Of a stretch of 64,000 bases of DNA, positions 49,447-57,900 are shown piece by piece (position 1 is the first letter of the stretch; the number at the start of each line of letters is the position of its first letter). Below the pieces are notes generated by a model. The model was given only the letters and a program-made list of their open reading frames with translations, was not told where the DNA came from and did no database searches. A program made the position numbers and the translations under genes. Source of the DNA: Candidatus Anammoxibacter sp. (lineage in GTDB: Bacteria > Planctomycetota > Brocadiia > Brocadiales > Anammoxibacteraceae); NCBI GenBank assembly GCA_021777055.1, contig JAIQZO010000034.1, positions 89,721 through 153,720 on the forward strand. Direction: 5' to 3'.

Positions 49447-49492
49447 TTGACATACGAACAAATGTTTGCTAGTATATAAGAACAAATGTTCG
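49447..49492 (+). promoter_or_regulatory. SOS promoter with two LexA boxes
   Basis: TTGACA (49447-49452) and TAGTAT (49470-49475) are spaced by 17 bases. Between them lies CGAACAAATGTTTG (49455-49468), and overlapping the start region AGAACAAATGTTCG (49479-49492). Both fit GAAC-N4-GTTC, the LexA box known from Gram-positive bacteria and some other phyla, with centres 24 bases apart. LexA bound here would block polymerase, giving autoregulated SOS control of lexA and probably the genes after it. Confidence 0.85.
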
Positions 49493-49585
49493 TATTTGGG
49501 CTGTTTTGTTTATAACCATGTTCTGTATAGTAAAGGGGCTCAAGCAAAGAACACAAAGTTGTTTTTGCTCGAGTTATAAGGAAAA

Positions 49586-50185
49586 ATGAAGAACAAAAAG
49601 CAAGAGATACTCGATTATCTAATCTCCCAAGCCAGCAGTGGCAATACACCCTCAATCAGGGAAATATGTGAGGCGGTAAAATTAAGTTCACCAGCTACAG
49701 TACATAAACATCTAAGGGATATGGAAATGGAGGGGATAATTTCTACAACGGGAAAATCCCGAGGTATTAAAGTAAAGAAGGGATTGTGGATCAATATTGT
49801 GGGAACTATCGCAGCTGGCCGTCCCATTGAAGTAGAAGAGAAAGATATGGGGGAGCTGGAGCTTCCCCACAGAGCTTTTGCCGCCAGTGGGGAAATTGTG
49901 GCATTAAAAGTGGAAGGGAACAGTATGGTTGATGCCCACATATGTAATGGCGATTATGCCATTATACGTAAGCAGACTATTGTGGAGAATGGCGAAATAG
50001 CTGCAGTAACTATTGACGATGAAGGTACCCTGAAGCGGTTTGTTTCAGACAAGAACTGGATAAAACTGGAGCCCGAAAATGATCATTTTAAACCTATCTT
50101 TCTTTCACGTGAGGCTATAGACAGAAAAGGAAATCAAATAAACGTTTTTGGTAAACTTGTCGGTATTGTAAGGAAATACAGATGA
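49586..50185 (+). CDS. lexA: LexA repressor
   Basis: A 199-residue SOS repressor. The N-terminal winged helix (1-67) includes the recognition region SSPATVHKHLRDMEMEG. The C-terminal peptidase domain has the scissile Ala77-Gly78 in GTIAAGRP, Ser113 in GNSMVDA and Lys150 in EGTLKRF, so RecA-stimulated self-cleavage should work. Two GAAC-N4-GTTC boxes lie in its promoter. Downstream, codirectional, are a small membrane protein, a DUF6504-like protein, dinB and dnaE, the standard makeup of an inducible mutagenesis cassette. Confidence 0.96.
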   Translation: MKNKKQEILDYLISQASSGNTPSIREICEAVKLSSPATVHKHLRDMEMEGIISTTGKSRGIKVKKGLWINIVGTIAAGRPIEVEEKDMGELELPHRAFAASGEIVALKVEGNSMVDAHICNGDYAIIRKQTIVENGEIAAVTIDDEGTLKRFVSDKNWIKLEPENDHFKPIFLSREAIDRKGNQINVFGKLVGIVRKYR

Positions 50186-50293
50186 TGGAGGGGGGGCGTT
50201 CTTATATTCTCTTTTCCTAACCACTTTCAAACATATATTTCGCATGGGCAGAATAAACCTTTGTATTCAATATAGAAAGGACGGTAATGTAAA

Positions 50294-50512
50294 ATGAAAA
50301 CGCAAATAAATCTGTTTCACAGGTCTCTTCCGGTAGACCAAATAATGATTGGCAACCATCACAAGGATAACGATGCAAGGTTTACGAATAGAAATGAAGA
50401 GGCCCATGTCCCAATCATACACCCGGATTCTAATGATGCTGCAATTGGAATCATTGCTTGTTTCATAATTTCTATCCTCTTTTCGATTGTTTTTATTTTA
50501 TTTGGCAAATAA
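50294..50512 (+). CDS. Small C-terminally anchored membrane protein in SOS cassette
   Basis: A 72-residue protein with a polar, His-rich first part (KTQINLFHRSLPVDQIMIGN) and one membrane segment at the end (residues 49-71, AAIGIIACFIISILFSIVFI). AAAGGACGG precedes the ATG by about ten bases. It sits between lexA and the polymerase genes, where other genomes have imuA or a cell-division inhibitor. A role as SOS-induced membrane inhibitor of division (as SidA or YneA are in other bacteria, without sequence relation) is possible but unproven. Confidence 0.6.
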   Translation: MKTQINLFHRSLPVDQIMIGNHHKDNDARFTNRNEEAHVPIIHPDSNDAAIGIIACFIISILFSIVFILFGK

Positions 50513-50572
50513 TTTCTGGTAGCAATTAGGAAGTTGTTTTTGCTTGCATCCTTACTATCTCTTGTAAACGAC

Positions 50573-50827
50573 ATGGAAGAAAAAAGGCTTGAGGAACCGC
50601 TCCGCAAGATACTGGTGCTTTTTGAAAAAGGCATAATAAGGCCTGTCTCGTTTCAATGGTCTAACCGGAATTATACGGTTATCAGTAATAACATGTGGTG
50701 GGTAGATCGAAAGGTAAGGCCTATTCGGTACGGATTCTCTGTAACCGTTAAAAGCGGGGAGACCTTTCAACTCTGCTACAAAGAAGGAGATCCTTTGTGG
50801 TATGTAGAGACTGTAATTTTGCCATGA
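50573..50827 (+). CDS. DUF6504-like small protein of SOS cassette
   Basis: An 84-residue protein (from ATG 50573; the track begins at a TTG 13 codons earlier). The core RPVSFQWSNRNYTVISNN and the later strand FQLCYKEGDPLWYVETVIL resemble DUF6504, a small beta-rich domain found next to or fused with Y-family polymerases of mutagenesis cassettes. It ends 24 bases before dinB. No Shine-Dalgarno is evident at either start, so translation may be coupled to upstream reading. Role in the mutasome is unknown. Confidence 0.6.
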   Translation: MEEKRLEEPLRKILVLFEKGIIRPVSFQWSNRNYTVISNNMWWVDRKVRPIRYGFSVTVKSGETFQLCYKEGDPLWYVETVILP

Positions 50828-50851
50828 AATATTCGGCCTGGAGAAATTGAG

Positions 50852-52066
50852 ATGACAAGTACGATACTACACTTTGACTTGGACGCATTCTTCGCTTCGG
50901 TAGAACAACGTAGAAACCCGTTCCTTCATGGAAAACCTGTTATTGTAGGTGCCGGTGTTATAGCTTCCTGTTCGTATGAAGCCAGAAAGTATGGGCTTCA
51001 CGCTGGGATGTCAATTACAAATGCAAAACGGCTTTGCCCAAAGGCTTTTGTTGTGGAAGGAAACGCTCAAATCTACAGATGTATTACCGATAGAATATTT
51101 GAGATGTGCCACGAAATCTCCCCAAGTATAGAAACCTATCTGGACGAGGCATACTGTTCTTTTACCGGAACAGAGCTCGTTTACAAGCACGACCTGGCGA
51201 AACCTGCTATTGATCTGAAACTCAGGATTAAAAATGAATTCGGGCTTAACGCAACTGTTGGGTTAGGGAAAAACCGGATGATTGCAAAAATGGCAAGTAA
51301 GTCGGCGAAGCCCAATGGGTTTCGTGTAATAGAAAACGGAGAGGAGGATAGTTTCATTTGTAATATGCCCGTAGAGTCGCTGCCTGGAGTTGGCCGTAAG
51401 GTTGCGAACGTTCTGAGAAAATTTAATATTAACTCCATAAAAGAGGTAAGAAAGATATCCCTTGAACACCTTCAGCTGCTATTCGGCAAGAACGGAGCCG
51501 CTATATATGAAAGATGTAGAGGAAACGACAGCCATGTAATTAATGAACGAGAAATCCCAAGGAGCATTTCACGGGAGACAACGTTTCATAATGAAACCAT
51601 AAATCTGGAAGAGATATACGGTATGATTCACTATTTAACCGAACGCGCAATGAATACCCTCAGAGCACTTAAACTGGTAACAAAAACAGTAAAACTCAAG
51701 ATTAAATACGCAGATTTTATTGAAGATTCTATGTCTAAAACTCTTTTGGGGTACACCGATATTGATACAGAAATAATAGAACAGCTGTTTTTGTCTTTAA
51801 AGATAATATACAAACGACGAGTAGGGTTAAGGCTTGTGGGGATAACACTGGCGAATCTCAGAATAGATTGTGGATATCGTCAGCTTCAGCTGTTTGATCT
51901 TAATAATAGAAAGATAAAGAAACAGAAGTTATACAGCTCTATTGACGCCATAAGAAACAGATACGGATTTTCTTCAATTGTTATGGGGCAATCTATTAAT
52001 AATTCCAAACGACTTAAACATGACAGCAACGGCTACATCTTACGCACCCCTTCTCTTACGAAGTAA
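50852..52066 (+). CDS. dinB: DNA polymerase IV (Y family)
   Basis: A 404-residue translesion polymerase. Metal-binding residues are present: Asp9 and Asp11 in HFDLDAFFASVE, and Asp98-Glu99 in TYLDEAY, so it should be catalytically active, unlike ImuB proteins that lack them. LPGVGRKVANVL is the helix-hairpin-helix of the thumb. The C-terminal QLQLF (about residue 344) is a canonical beta-clamp-binding pentapeptide. Its last 47 bases overlap the start of dnaE, implying coupled translation. In place of imuB, an active DinB-type enzyme occupies the slot. Confidence 0.95.
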   Translation: MTSTILHFDLDAFFASVEQRRNPFLHGKPVIVGAGVIASCSYEARKYGLHAGMSITNAKRLCPKAFVVEGNAQIYRCITDRIFEMCHEISPSIETYLDEAYCSFTGTELVYKHDLAKPAIDLKLRIKNEFGLNATVGLGKNRMIAKMASKSAKPNGFRVIENGEEDSFICNMPVESLPGVGRKVANVLRKFNINSIKEVRKISLEHLQLLFGKNGAAIYERCRGNDSHVINEREIPRSISRETTFHNETINLEEIYGMIHYLTERAMNTLRALKLVTKTVKLKIKYADFIEDSMSKTLLGYTDIDTEIIEQLFLSLKIIYKRRVGLRLVGITLANLRIDCGYRQLQLFDLNNRKIKKQKLYSSIDAIRNRYGFSSIVMGQSINNSKRLKHDSNGYILRTPSLTK

Positions 52067-55000
52067 TTACTCTCTTCTTGCCGGAACGGCATTCATTGAT
52101 GATATCCTGCAAAAGGCAGTTAAGTTTGGGATCAGATCAATTGCATTAACCGATACAAATAACCTTTACGGTGCTCTATCTTTTTATAAGAAAGCAAGGG
52201 CCTTAGGTATAAAACCAATAATTGGGACGGAGCTCTTATCGCAGCAAAACAATGTTTCCGGAATAAGACAAAGGGTCTTTCTGCTGGCAAGAGATTTGGA
52301 TGGTTATAAAAATATATGTAGAATTATAACACGTTTTAATCTGGTTCCTGAATTTAAATACGCAAAACAGAGAGCCATAGGCAGCGACATTCTAACGTCT
52401 ATTGCTGAATTACACGAAGGAATATATTTCCTTACCGATTCGCTATATATAGCAAAGCAGTTAACCGTCACAGTTGACAGGGAGTTTATAAAGCTCCTGA
52501 TTATAAGGCCTGATCAGAATATTAGTACCCAACGGCAGCACTATATAACGGCAAAGAAAATGGGGATCGGTATTGTTGGTAATTGTGATATATTTTTTAT
52601 GGAAAAACACGATTATCAATTCCATAAACTTCTAACCGTGATTAAAGAAGGCGGTTTGATGTCGGATGCTTCTCATCTAACCCATTACCAACAAGAAGAC
52701 GATAATTTATGGTTTGCGCCATCACCTTTGCCAGGACGTTCCACAGTTGTAAGCACGCCGCGATGGTTACGTGCTACCCCATATAACTATTTTCAATCGC
52801 CGCAGGAGATAGCAAAACGTTTTGAAAATTGTCCTGAACTGTTATATAACTCAATAAGCGTCGCAGACAACTGTAATCTTGAGATCCCAATGGACAGATA
52901 TATCTTTCCAAAATACAATATGAAAGATAGTGCGAAGATATCACCTTATGAACACCTGTACAACCTCTGTTTAAAAGGTGCAACGTGGCGATATGGTGTG
53001 GTTTCTGATGTTGTAATAAACCGCCTCAAGTATGAGTTGGAAATTATTAATAAACTGGGCTTTCCGGAATATTTTCTGGTTGTGGGCGATATAATTCGTT
53101 TCGCAAGAGATCGATCCATACCTGTGGTGGGAAGGGGGTCGGGGGCGGGCTCAATAGTTGCTTATACGTTGGGCATAACAAACGTAGACCCACTCAAGTA
53201 TAACCTCTGTTTTGAAAGGTTTATGCATCCTTTACGTAAAGATTATCCTGATTTGGATATAGATTTATGCTGGAAGAAGAGAGATGAGGTAATTGATTAC
53301 GTTTATCGCAAGTATCAGTATGTTGCAATGATATGTACTCACAATAGGTTTCAGTTACGCTCTGCTTTTAGAGAGGCAGCGAAAGCATACGGAATACCAA
53401 ACAATCAGGTTAATATATACAGTAAATTTATCCCTCGCTTACCAGGGTGTACTCTTTCTGAAATAGCAGGTACTATTCCTGTACTTAAAGAGCTATGGAG
53501 AAATAACAAATCGTTTAACCATATAATTAAAGCTGCAGACAGGCTGAATGGTTTTCCACGCCATCTTGGTATACATTCTGGAGGCATTGTAATTGCAAAC
53601 GATCCCATAGAGAGTTACGTTCCATTAGAGATAGCTTCAAAGGGAATAGTTATCACTCAATACGAAATGCACTCCATCGAAGATATAGGACTTATAAAGA
53701 TTGATCTGCTTGGAAACCGGGCACTTTCAACAATAACTGAAGCGGTTAAGTTGGTAAAGAAGAACCATCAAAAAATTATCGTACCCGAAAAGATTCCAGA
53801 TAGAGAGCCAAAAACAGTGGATCTCTTAAAATCCGGTCAAACGTTAGGTTGTTTCCAGATCGAATCTCCTGGGATGAGAAACCTTTTAAAGATGTTAAGG
53901 GTTTCCTCTATCGATGAGACAATCGCTTCGCTATCGCTAATCAGGCCAGGGCCAGCTACCGGTGGATTAAAGGAGTTATATGTCAAGCGTGCAAGAGGGA
54001 TAGAAAAAACAACGCATATAGACCCGAGATTAGAAGAGGTTTTAAAAGATTCATATGGGATAATGTTATATGAAGAGGACGCTATACGTTCTGCAAGCGC
54101 AATTACAGGCGAATCTCTCGCCAGGGGAGATGAATTTAGAAGGGCCATAGCAAAAACAAAGAGAAGCGAAGACTATGTTAAAGTAGAGTCTGAATTCATA
54201 AAAAATGCAACTCGAAACGGAGTGAAAGAAAAGGCGGCTTACTCTGTCTGCAGGTACATTGCAAATTTTGCAAGCTATACATTTTGTAAGGCACATGCCG
54301 CAGGATATGGATTTATCGCGTACCAGGGCGCATATCTTAAGGCTCATTATCCTGCAGAATTTATCGTAAGCCTGCTAAACAACCATCAGGGGATGTACGA
54401 AAGGAGAGTTCACATTGAAGATGCCCGCAGATTAGGTATAAATATACTGTACCCTTGCATAAACAGATCTGACTATGGGTACAGTGTTGACAATCTCTGT
54501 ATCAGGATTGGCTTCATGCAAGTAAAAGGACTTTCGCTTAAGACAATAAGACAAATAATCAGTCAAAGAGAATTTAGCTCTTTAAATAGCTTCCTGCAAA
54601 AGGTAAATGCTAGCCATAAAGAGACCGAATCCTTAATCCTCTGCGGTTCATTTGACTTTACAGGTAAAACAAGGCCTCTGCTTATGTGGGAACTTAAAAC
54701 TCAACTACACAAAACCGCAATCCTAAACACTTGCACTGTTAATAACTTCGAATCTAGGAGAACATCCAGGCAAACCTTTTTTGGTGACGGCCAGTTTAAT
54801 GATTTTATTAGTACTGAGGAACCTGTGCTGGAAGATTACAGTGAGGAGAAAAAATACTGGGACGAGTATAAGGTTCTGGAGATATTTGTTGACCAACACC
54901 CAATGAAACTATTTAAGAAAAGTCTACCTTTGGATAACATAATAGACAGCTCTAAACTTAAATATTTTGCAGGAAAAGAGATAAAGATCGCTGGTATCCT

Positions 55001-55217
55001 GGATGCAATAAGAAAGACAGACACAAAAAAAAACGAAAGGATGATGTTCGTTACAATGGAAGATGAAAAAGGAATGTTTGAGGTCACTCTGTTTCCTTCC
55101 GTATACAGAAAATATAGTTATCTCCTTAAAAGTTATGGGCCTTACATTGTAGAAGGAAAGGTTGAAGATCAATATGGTGCAATTACGGTTACGGCGAAAA
55201 AGATATACTCGACGTGA
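52020..55217 (+). CDS. dnaE2: Error-prone DNA polymerase III alpha (DnaE2-type)
   Basis: A 1065-residue C-family polymerase. The ATG at 52020 (MTATATSY) is preferred to the upstream start in the track because it directly precedes the conserved PLLLRSNYSLLAGTAF. That N-terminal PHP motif lacks both histidines of the HLHVHSEYSLLDG form, so the PHP metal site is degenerate. Palm residues are intact (GRGSGAGSIVAYTLGI, DYPDLDIDLC, IDLLGNRALSTI). A C-terminal OB domain (about 950-1060; KIAGILDAIRKTD) ends the chain. No replicative-type tau-binding tail is present. Position after lexA and dinB marks it as the SOS-induced, damage-tolerant alpha subunit. Confidence 0.92.
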   Translation: MTATATSYAPLLLRSNYSLLAGTAFIDDILQKAVKFGIRSIALTDTNNLYGALSFYKKARALGIKPIIGTELLSQQNNVSGIRQRVFLLARDLDGYKNICRIITRFNLVPEFKYAKQRAIGSDILTSIAELHEGIYFLTDSLYIAKQLTVTVDREFIKLLIIRPDQNISTQRQHYITAKKMGIGIVGNCDIFFMEKHDYQFHKLLTVIKEGGLMSDASHLTHYQQEDDNLWFAPSPLPGRSTVVSTPRWLRATPYNYFQSPQEIAKRFENCPELLYNSISVADNCNLEIPMDRYIFPKYNMKDSAKISPYEHLYNLCLKGATWRYGVVSDVVINRLKYELEIINKLGFPEYFLVVGDIIRFARDRSIPVVGRGSGAGSIVAYTLGITNVDPLKYNLCFERFMHPLRKDYPDLDIDLCWKKRDEVIDYVYRKYQYVAMICTHNRFQLRSAFREAAKAYGIPNNQVNIYSKFIPRLPGCTLSEIAGTIPVLKELWRNNKSFNHIIKAADRLNGFPRHLGIHSGGIVIANDPIESYVPLEIASKGIVITQYEMHSIEDIGLIKIDLLGNRALSTITEAVKLVKKNHQKIIVPEKIPDREPKTVDLLKSGQTLGCFQIESPGMRNLLKMLRVSSIDETIASLSLIRPGPATGGLKELYVKRARGIEKTTHIDPRLEEVLKDSYGIMLYEEDAIRSASAITGESLARGDEFRRAIAKTKRSEDYVKVESEFIKNATRNGVKEKAAYSVCRYIANFASYTFCKAHAAGYGFIAYQGAYLKAHYPAEFIVSLLNNHQGMYERRVHIEDARRLGINILYPCINRSDYGYSVDNLCIRIGFMQVKGLSLKTIRQIISQREFSSLNSFLQKVNASHKETESLILCGSFDFTGKTRPLLMWELKTQLHKTAILNTCTVNNFESRRTSRQTFFGDGQFNDFISTEEPVLEDYSEEKKYWDEYKVLEIFVDQHPMKLFKKSLPLDNIIDSSKLKYFAGKEIKIAGILDAIRKTDTKKNERMMFVTMEDEKGMFEVTLFPSVYRKYSYLLKSYGPYIVEGKVEDQYGAITVTAKKIYST

Positions 55218-55237
55218 GTATAAATGGAATATTTAGT

Positions 55238-55285
55238 ACTTTATAGTATTACATTATAAAAAACTCTTTTCTAAAAAGATTTTGT
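55238..55285. repeat. 45-bp dispersed repeat copy
   Basis: TATAGTATTACATTATAAAA then CTCTTTTCTAAAAAGATTTTG; a diverged copy of the element at 35922-35965, about 20 bases past the dnaE stop. Confidence 0.5.
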
Positions 55286-55391
55286 AGTTTTTATTGAATA
55301 CAGAAGTCAGAAGTCAGAATAATAGAAAACATTATTTAAGAAGTGAAGACAAATTTACAATTAATGATTCTATTGTAAAACAAACACAAAT

Positions 55392-55525
55392 CTATTTTAA
55401 GCCTTCCTTGTTGTTGGCTTGAGCATTTTCAATAACGCTACCTAATGCTTCCGCTTGTTAATGGTCAAAGCCAACAGGCTCTAATGCTTTTATGTTATTA
55501 AGTTCTTCTGTTATAGGTGTGATTT
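55392..55525 (-). pseudogene. Relic of a small coiled-coil (DUF1640-like) gene
   Basis: On the minus strand the frame reads ...ELNNIKALEPVGFDH, an in-frame TAA, then QAEALGSVIENAQANNKEG and a stop. The words A-L...GF...QAEAL...I are typical of the N-terminus of DUF1640 coiled-coil proteins. Broken by a stop and with no start or C-terminal part, it is a decayed fragment. The family call rests on a short stretch. Confidence 0.35.
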
Positions 55526-55832
55526 AAAATTAACAAAAAGTTAAAAAAATATCAAGAAAGATGCAGAACACCTGGGAGTGTTATGGGTTTTTAGTGGAGA
55601 GGGTTTTGTAACAGCATCCATATTATAAAATAGAACAGACCCTTCTGCCGCTTTATGCTTGCAGTAGGGTCTGCTCCGTCCTGTTATGATAGCCGTGACC
55701 ACTATAGTTTGCTTCATTGTGAGGTAAAGATTTTCAGTTAGTTATGCGTCTTTATTAGTATGCTCAAATCTCTATTCCCTAATAGTAAGCAAATAGTAAG
55801 CAAAAATTTTGACGAGCAGTCCGGGTGAATCT

Positions 55833-56273
55833 TTATCCTTCTGCGTGTCCGTGTTCATTACTATGGTCGCATTGCCCATCATGTTCGTGCCCATGTCCAT
55901 GATCGTGGCCGTGCCCGTGCCCATGTCCTTCACCACATTTACATTTACCACCACCTCCTGAGCAGTGTTTGCAGTCACACATCTCGTCGCCAGGTTCTAC
56001 ACCAACAAAACACATGCAGACAATCGTTCCCGGATCGCTCAGAAATGTCTCTTTACATTTGTCTGCGCAGAAATAGAACTTCTTGCCACTAATTTCAACA
56101 GCCTGGGCACTATCTTTGTTGACTGCCATTTTGCAGACAGGGTCAATGGCTTTTCCATTTTCATCTGCATCAGCTGTTTTTATTGTAGCAATATTTTTTA
56201 ATGAACCGTCAAGGTTTAGAAAAAATACTGAGAATATAAATAAAGGTAAAAATAGTAGCTTGTAGTGTTTCAT
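55833..56273 (-). CDS. Exported YHS-domain protein with His-rich tail
   Basis: A 146-residue exported protein. Signal peptide about 1-25. A YHS domain follows (about 40-85): DPVCKMAVNKDSAQA and KKFYFCADKCKETFLSDP, the Cys pattern that binds metal ions in copper and other heavy-metal proteins. Then a cysteine cluster (CMCFVG, CDCKHC, CKCGEG) and a tail of GHGHGHDHGHGHEHDG repeats. The combination points to binding of copper, zinc or nickel in the periplasm. GGAG lies about eleven bases before the ATG. The simple repeat causes the 68-residue minus-strand ORF in another frame. Confidence 0.85.
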   Translation of the reverse strand: MKHYKLLFLPLFIFSVFFLNLDGSLKNIATIKTADADENGKAIDPVCKMAVNKDSAQAVEISGKKFYFCADKCKETFLSDPGTIVCMCFVGVEPGDEMCDCKHCSGGGGKCKCGEGHGHGHGHDHGHGHEHDGQCDHSNEHGHAEG

Positions 56274-57103
56274 GCTTCAACGTCTCCAATAAAAAAATAT
56301 TTTAAAAGTAATGTTTTAAGGATTGCTATTTGATTTTAAAGGTAATCACCCCCAATCTTTTCTCTCTCTTTATAAATTTTATGGTTTAATGTTACTTTCT
56401 TATAAGTTTTATGTAGTAATTACATGCTGAAACTACCTATACTCTATTAGAATCCATATCCGTGTTAATATCAATAAAGAAATATGCATTTATACACAAC
56501 TGTGGTATAAATGAAATATTTATTGCTCCATCTTTCGGTAATCTTCGAATGTTATTCGCTTCTGGTTTTCTAGATGTCGCAAAGGCGACACCTATGGAAC
56601 CAAACAATCATAATATCAAAATCTAAATCACTATATTCCTCATTGTCACACCGTTGAGAATAATGTTATGCAAGTTTGTATATCTCATTTTTCTTCGTAA
56701 TTTACAGCTGTTAGCTTATAGGTTATAATGCTAAAATAATTTAGGTATATTTATGGTTTAAATTGTAGGAATTATTAAATGAGGATGAGCGTACAATCGT
56801 CCTCCTTTGTTACATTATAAGAAATCTTTCTGTTGTCCCTCTAAATTTGACGTATACTTAAAGGCTGGATGTCTTGTGATGTATTAGATGAAGTATAGGG
56901 ATGAGCAGGTAATAAATTACCTATGTAACACACATCTTCATATTATCTTTGTCCAGACTTCTATTGCTAAATTCTCAATGCTGCTACGGTCGCGTTTCCG
57001 GTTTGGTTCAATTAGTTTGAATAACTCTAACGTAAATCTGGGAGTTACATGCGCAATTTATTAAATGCATCTTTCCTAACCGTCTTTTTTTTATGTTGTA
57101 ACT
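56274..57103. other. Intergenic, no gene seen
   Basis: About 830 bp. Bases 56527-56570 (CCATCTTTCGGTAATCTTCGAATGTTATTC) repeat, with small changes, bases 41679-41712 past the first propeller gene. The remainder is AT-rich without ORF, tRNA or strong promoter; no Shine-Dalgarno precedes the ABC transporter gene. Confidence 0.45.
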
Positions 57104-57832
57104 ATGATTGAATTAGTGAAGGTTGAAAAACGGTACAGTGGAAACACGGTATTAGATAATATTTCTACCAGCTTTTTGACGGGAAAGACTCATATCCTGT
57201 TAGGCCAGAGCGGGTGTGGTAAATCGACTATCCTTAGATTAATTATTGGTTTGGAGAGTGCGGATAATGGAGAAATATTTGTTGATAACAAGGACGTCTC
57301 TTTGATAAGCAGAATAGAGATCTCTGCGTATTTTGGATATGTTATCCAGGACAAGACTCTTATGCCACATCTAACTGTTTTAGATAACATCCTTCTCCCT
57401 GTAAGGGCAAGAAAGATTGCTACAGATTCAGTAATGGAACATTTTGATTTTCTTAAAAAGTTAGTAGAGTTGGATGATGCCCTGGAGGCTAAGTATCCGT
57501 CTCAATTGAGTGGCGGGCAGAAGCAAAAGGCATGTTTGGTAAGGGCGTTGATTCTGAATCCTCCCTATTTATTAATGGATGAACCATTTTCTGCATTAGA
57601 CCCTATGATTAGGTCTGCTCTTCAGGTAGAGTTAAAAAAGATATTTGCGGAGCTTGAAAAGACGGTTATATTTGTGACGCATGATTTGAATGAAGCCTCT
57701 TTCCTGGGTGACGAGATTACACTTATTAATAGTGGAAGAATTATACAGAAGGGACAAATCCAAGAATTGAAATCAAACCCCGGTTCGGAGTTTGTAAAGT
57801 CTTTTTTTGAAGCACAATCACAACAATTTTAA
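57104..57832 (+). CDS. Osmoprotectant ABC transporter ATPase (OpuCA/ProV type)
   Basis: A 242-residue cytoplasmic ATPase that powers uptake of glycine betaine, choline or similar solutes. Walker A LGQSGCGKSTIL, Q-loop YVIQDKTLMPHL, signature LSGGQKQKACLVRAL, Walker B LLMDEPFSALD and the switch FVTHD are all intact. It lacks the CBS domains that regulate OpuA/OpuCA of Bacillus. The permease/binding-protein fusion gene follows 68 bases later and completes the transporter. Confidence 0.9.
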   Translation: MIELVKVEKRYSGNTVLDNISTSFLTGKTHILLGQSGCGKSTILRLIIGLESADNGEIFVDNKDVSLISRIEISAYFGYVIQDKTLMPHLTVLDNILLPVRARKIATDSVMEHFDFLKKLVELDDALEAKYPSQLSGGQKQKACLVRALILNPPYLLMDEPFSALDPMIRSALQVELKKIFAELEKTVIFVTHDLNEASFLGDEITLINSGRIIQKGQIQELKSNPGSEFVKSFFEAQSQQF

Positions 57833-57900
57833 GTGGTGTCGTTTGTGCGGTAAGGATCGCGAAGAAATAATTTGACCTCCCGAACCCTTAGTAATGGATT

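Larger units (their letters stand above)
55218..55832. other. Intergenic with repeat copies and gene relic
   Basis: A 45-bp repeat copy lies at 55238-55285 followed by a GAATACAGAAGTCAGAAGTC simple repeat. From 55620 to 55690 an imperfect GCAGACCC/GGGTCTGC inverted pair (AGACCCTTCTGCCGC...GCAGTAGGGTCTG) could be the dnaE transcript end. The 55392-55525 segment is listed separately. No intact gene. Confidence 0.45.

Noticed and set aside
55772-55978. 68-residue Met/Thr-rich ORF
   Set aside because: It is an alternative frame of the His/Gly repeat in the YHS protein gene.
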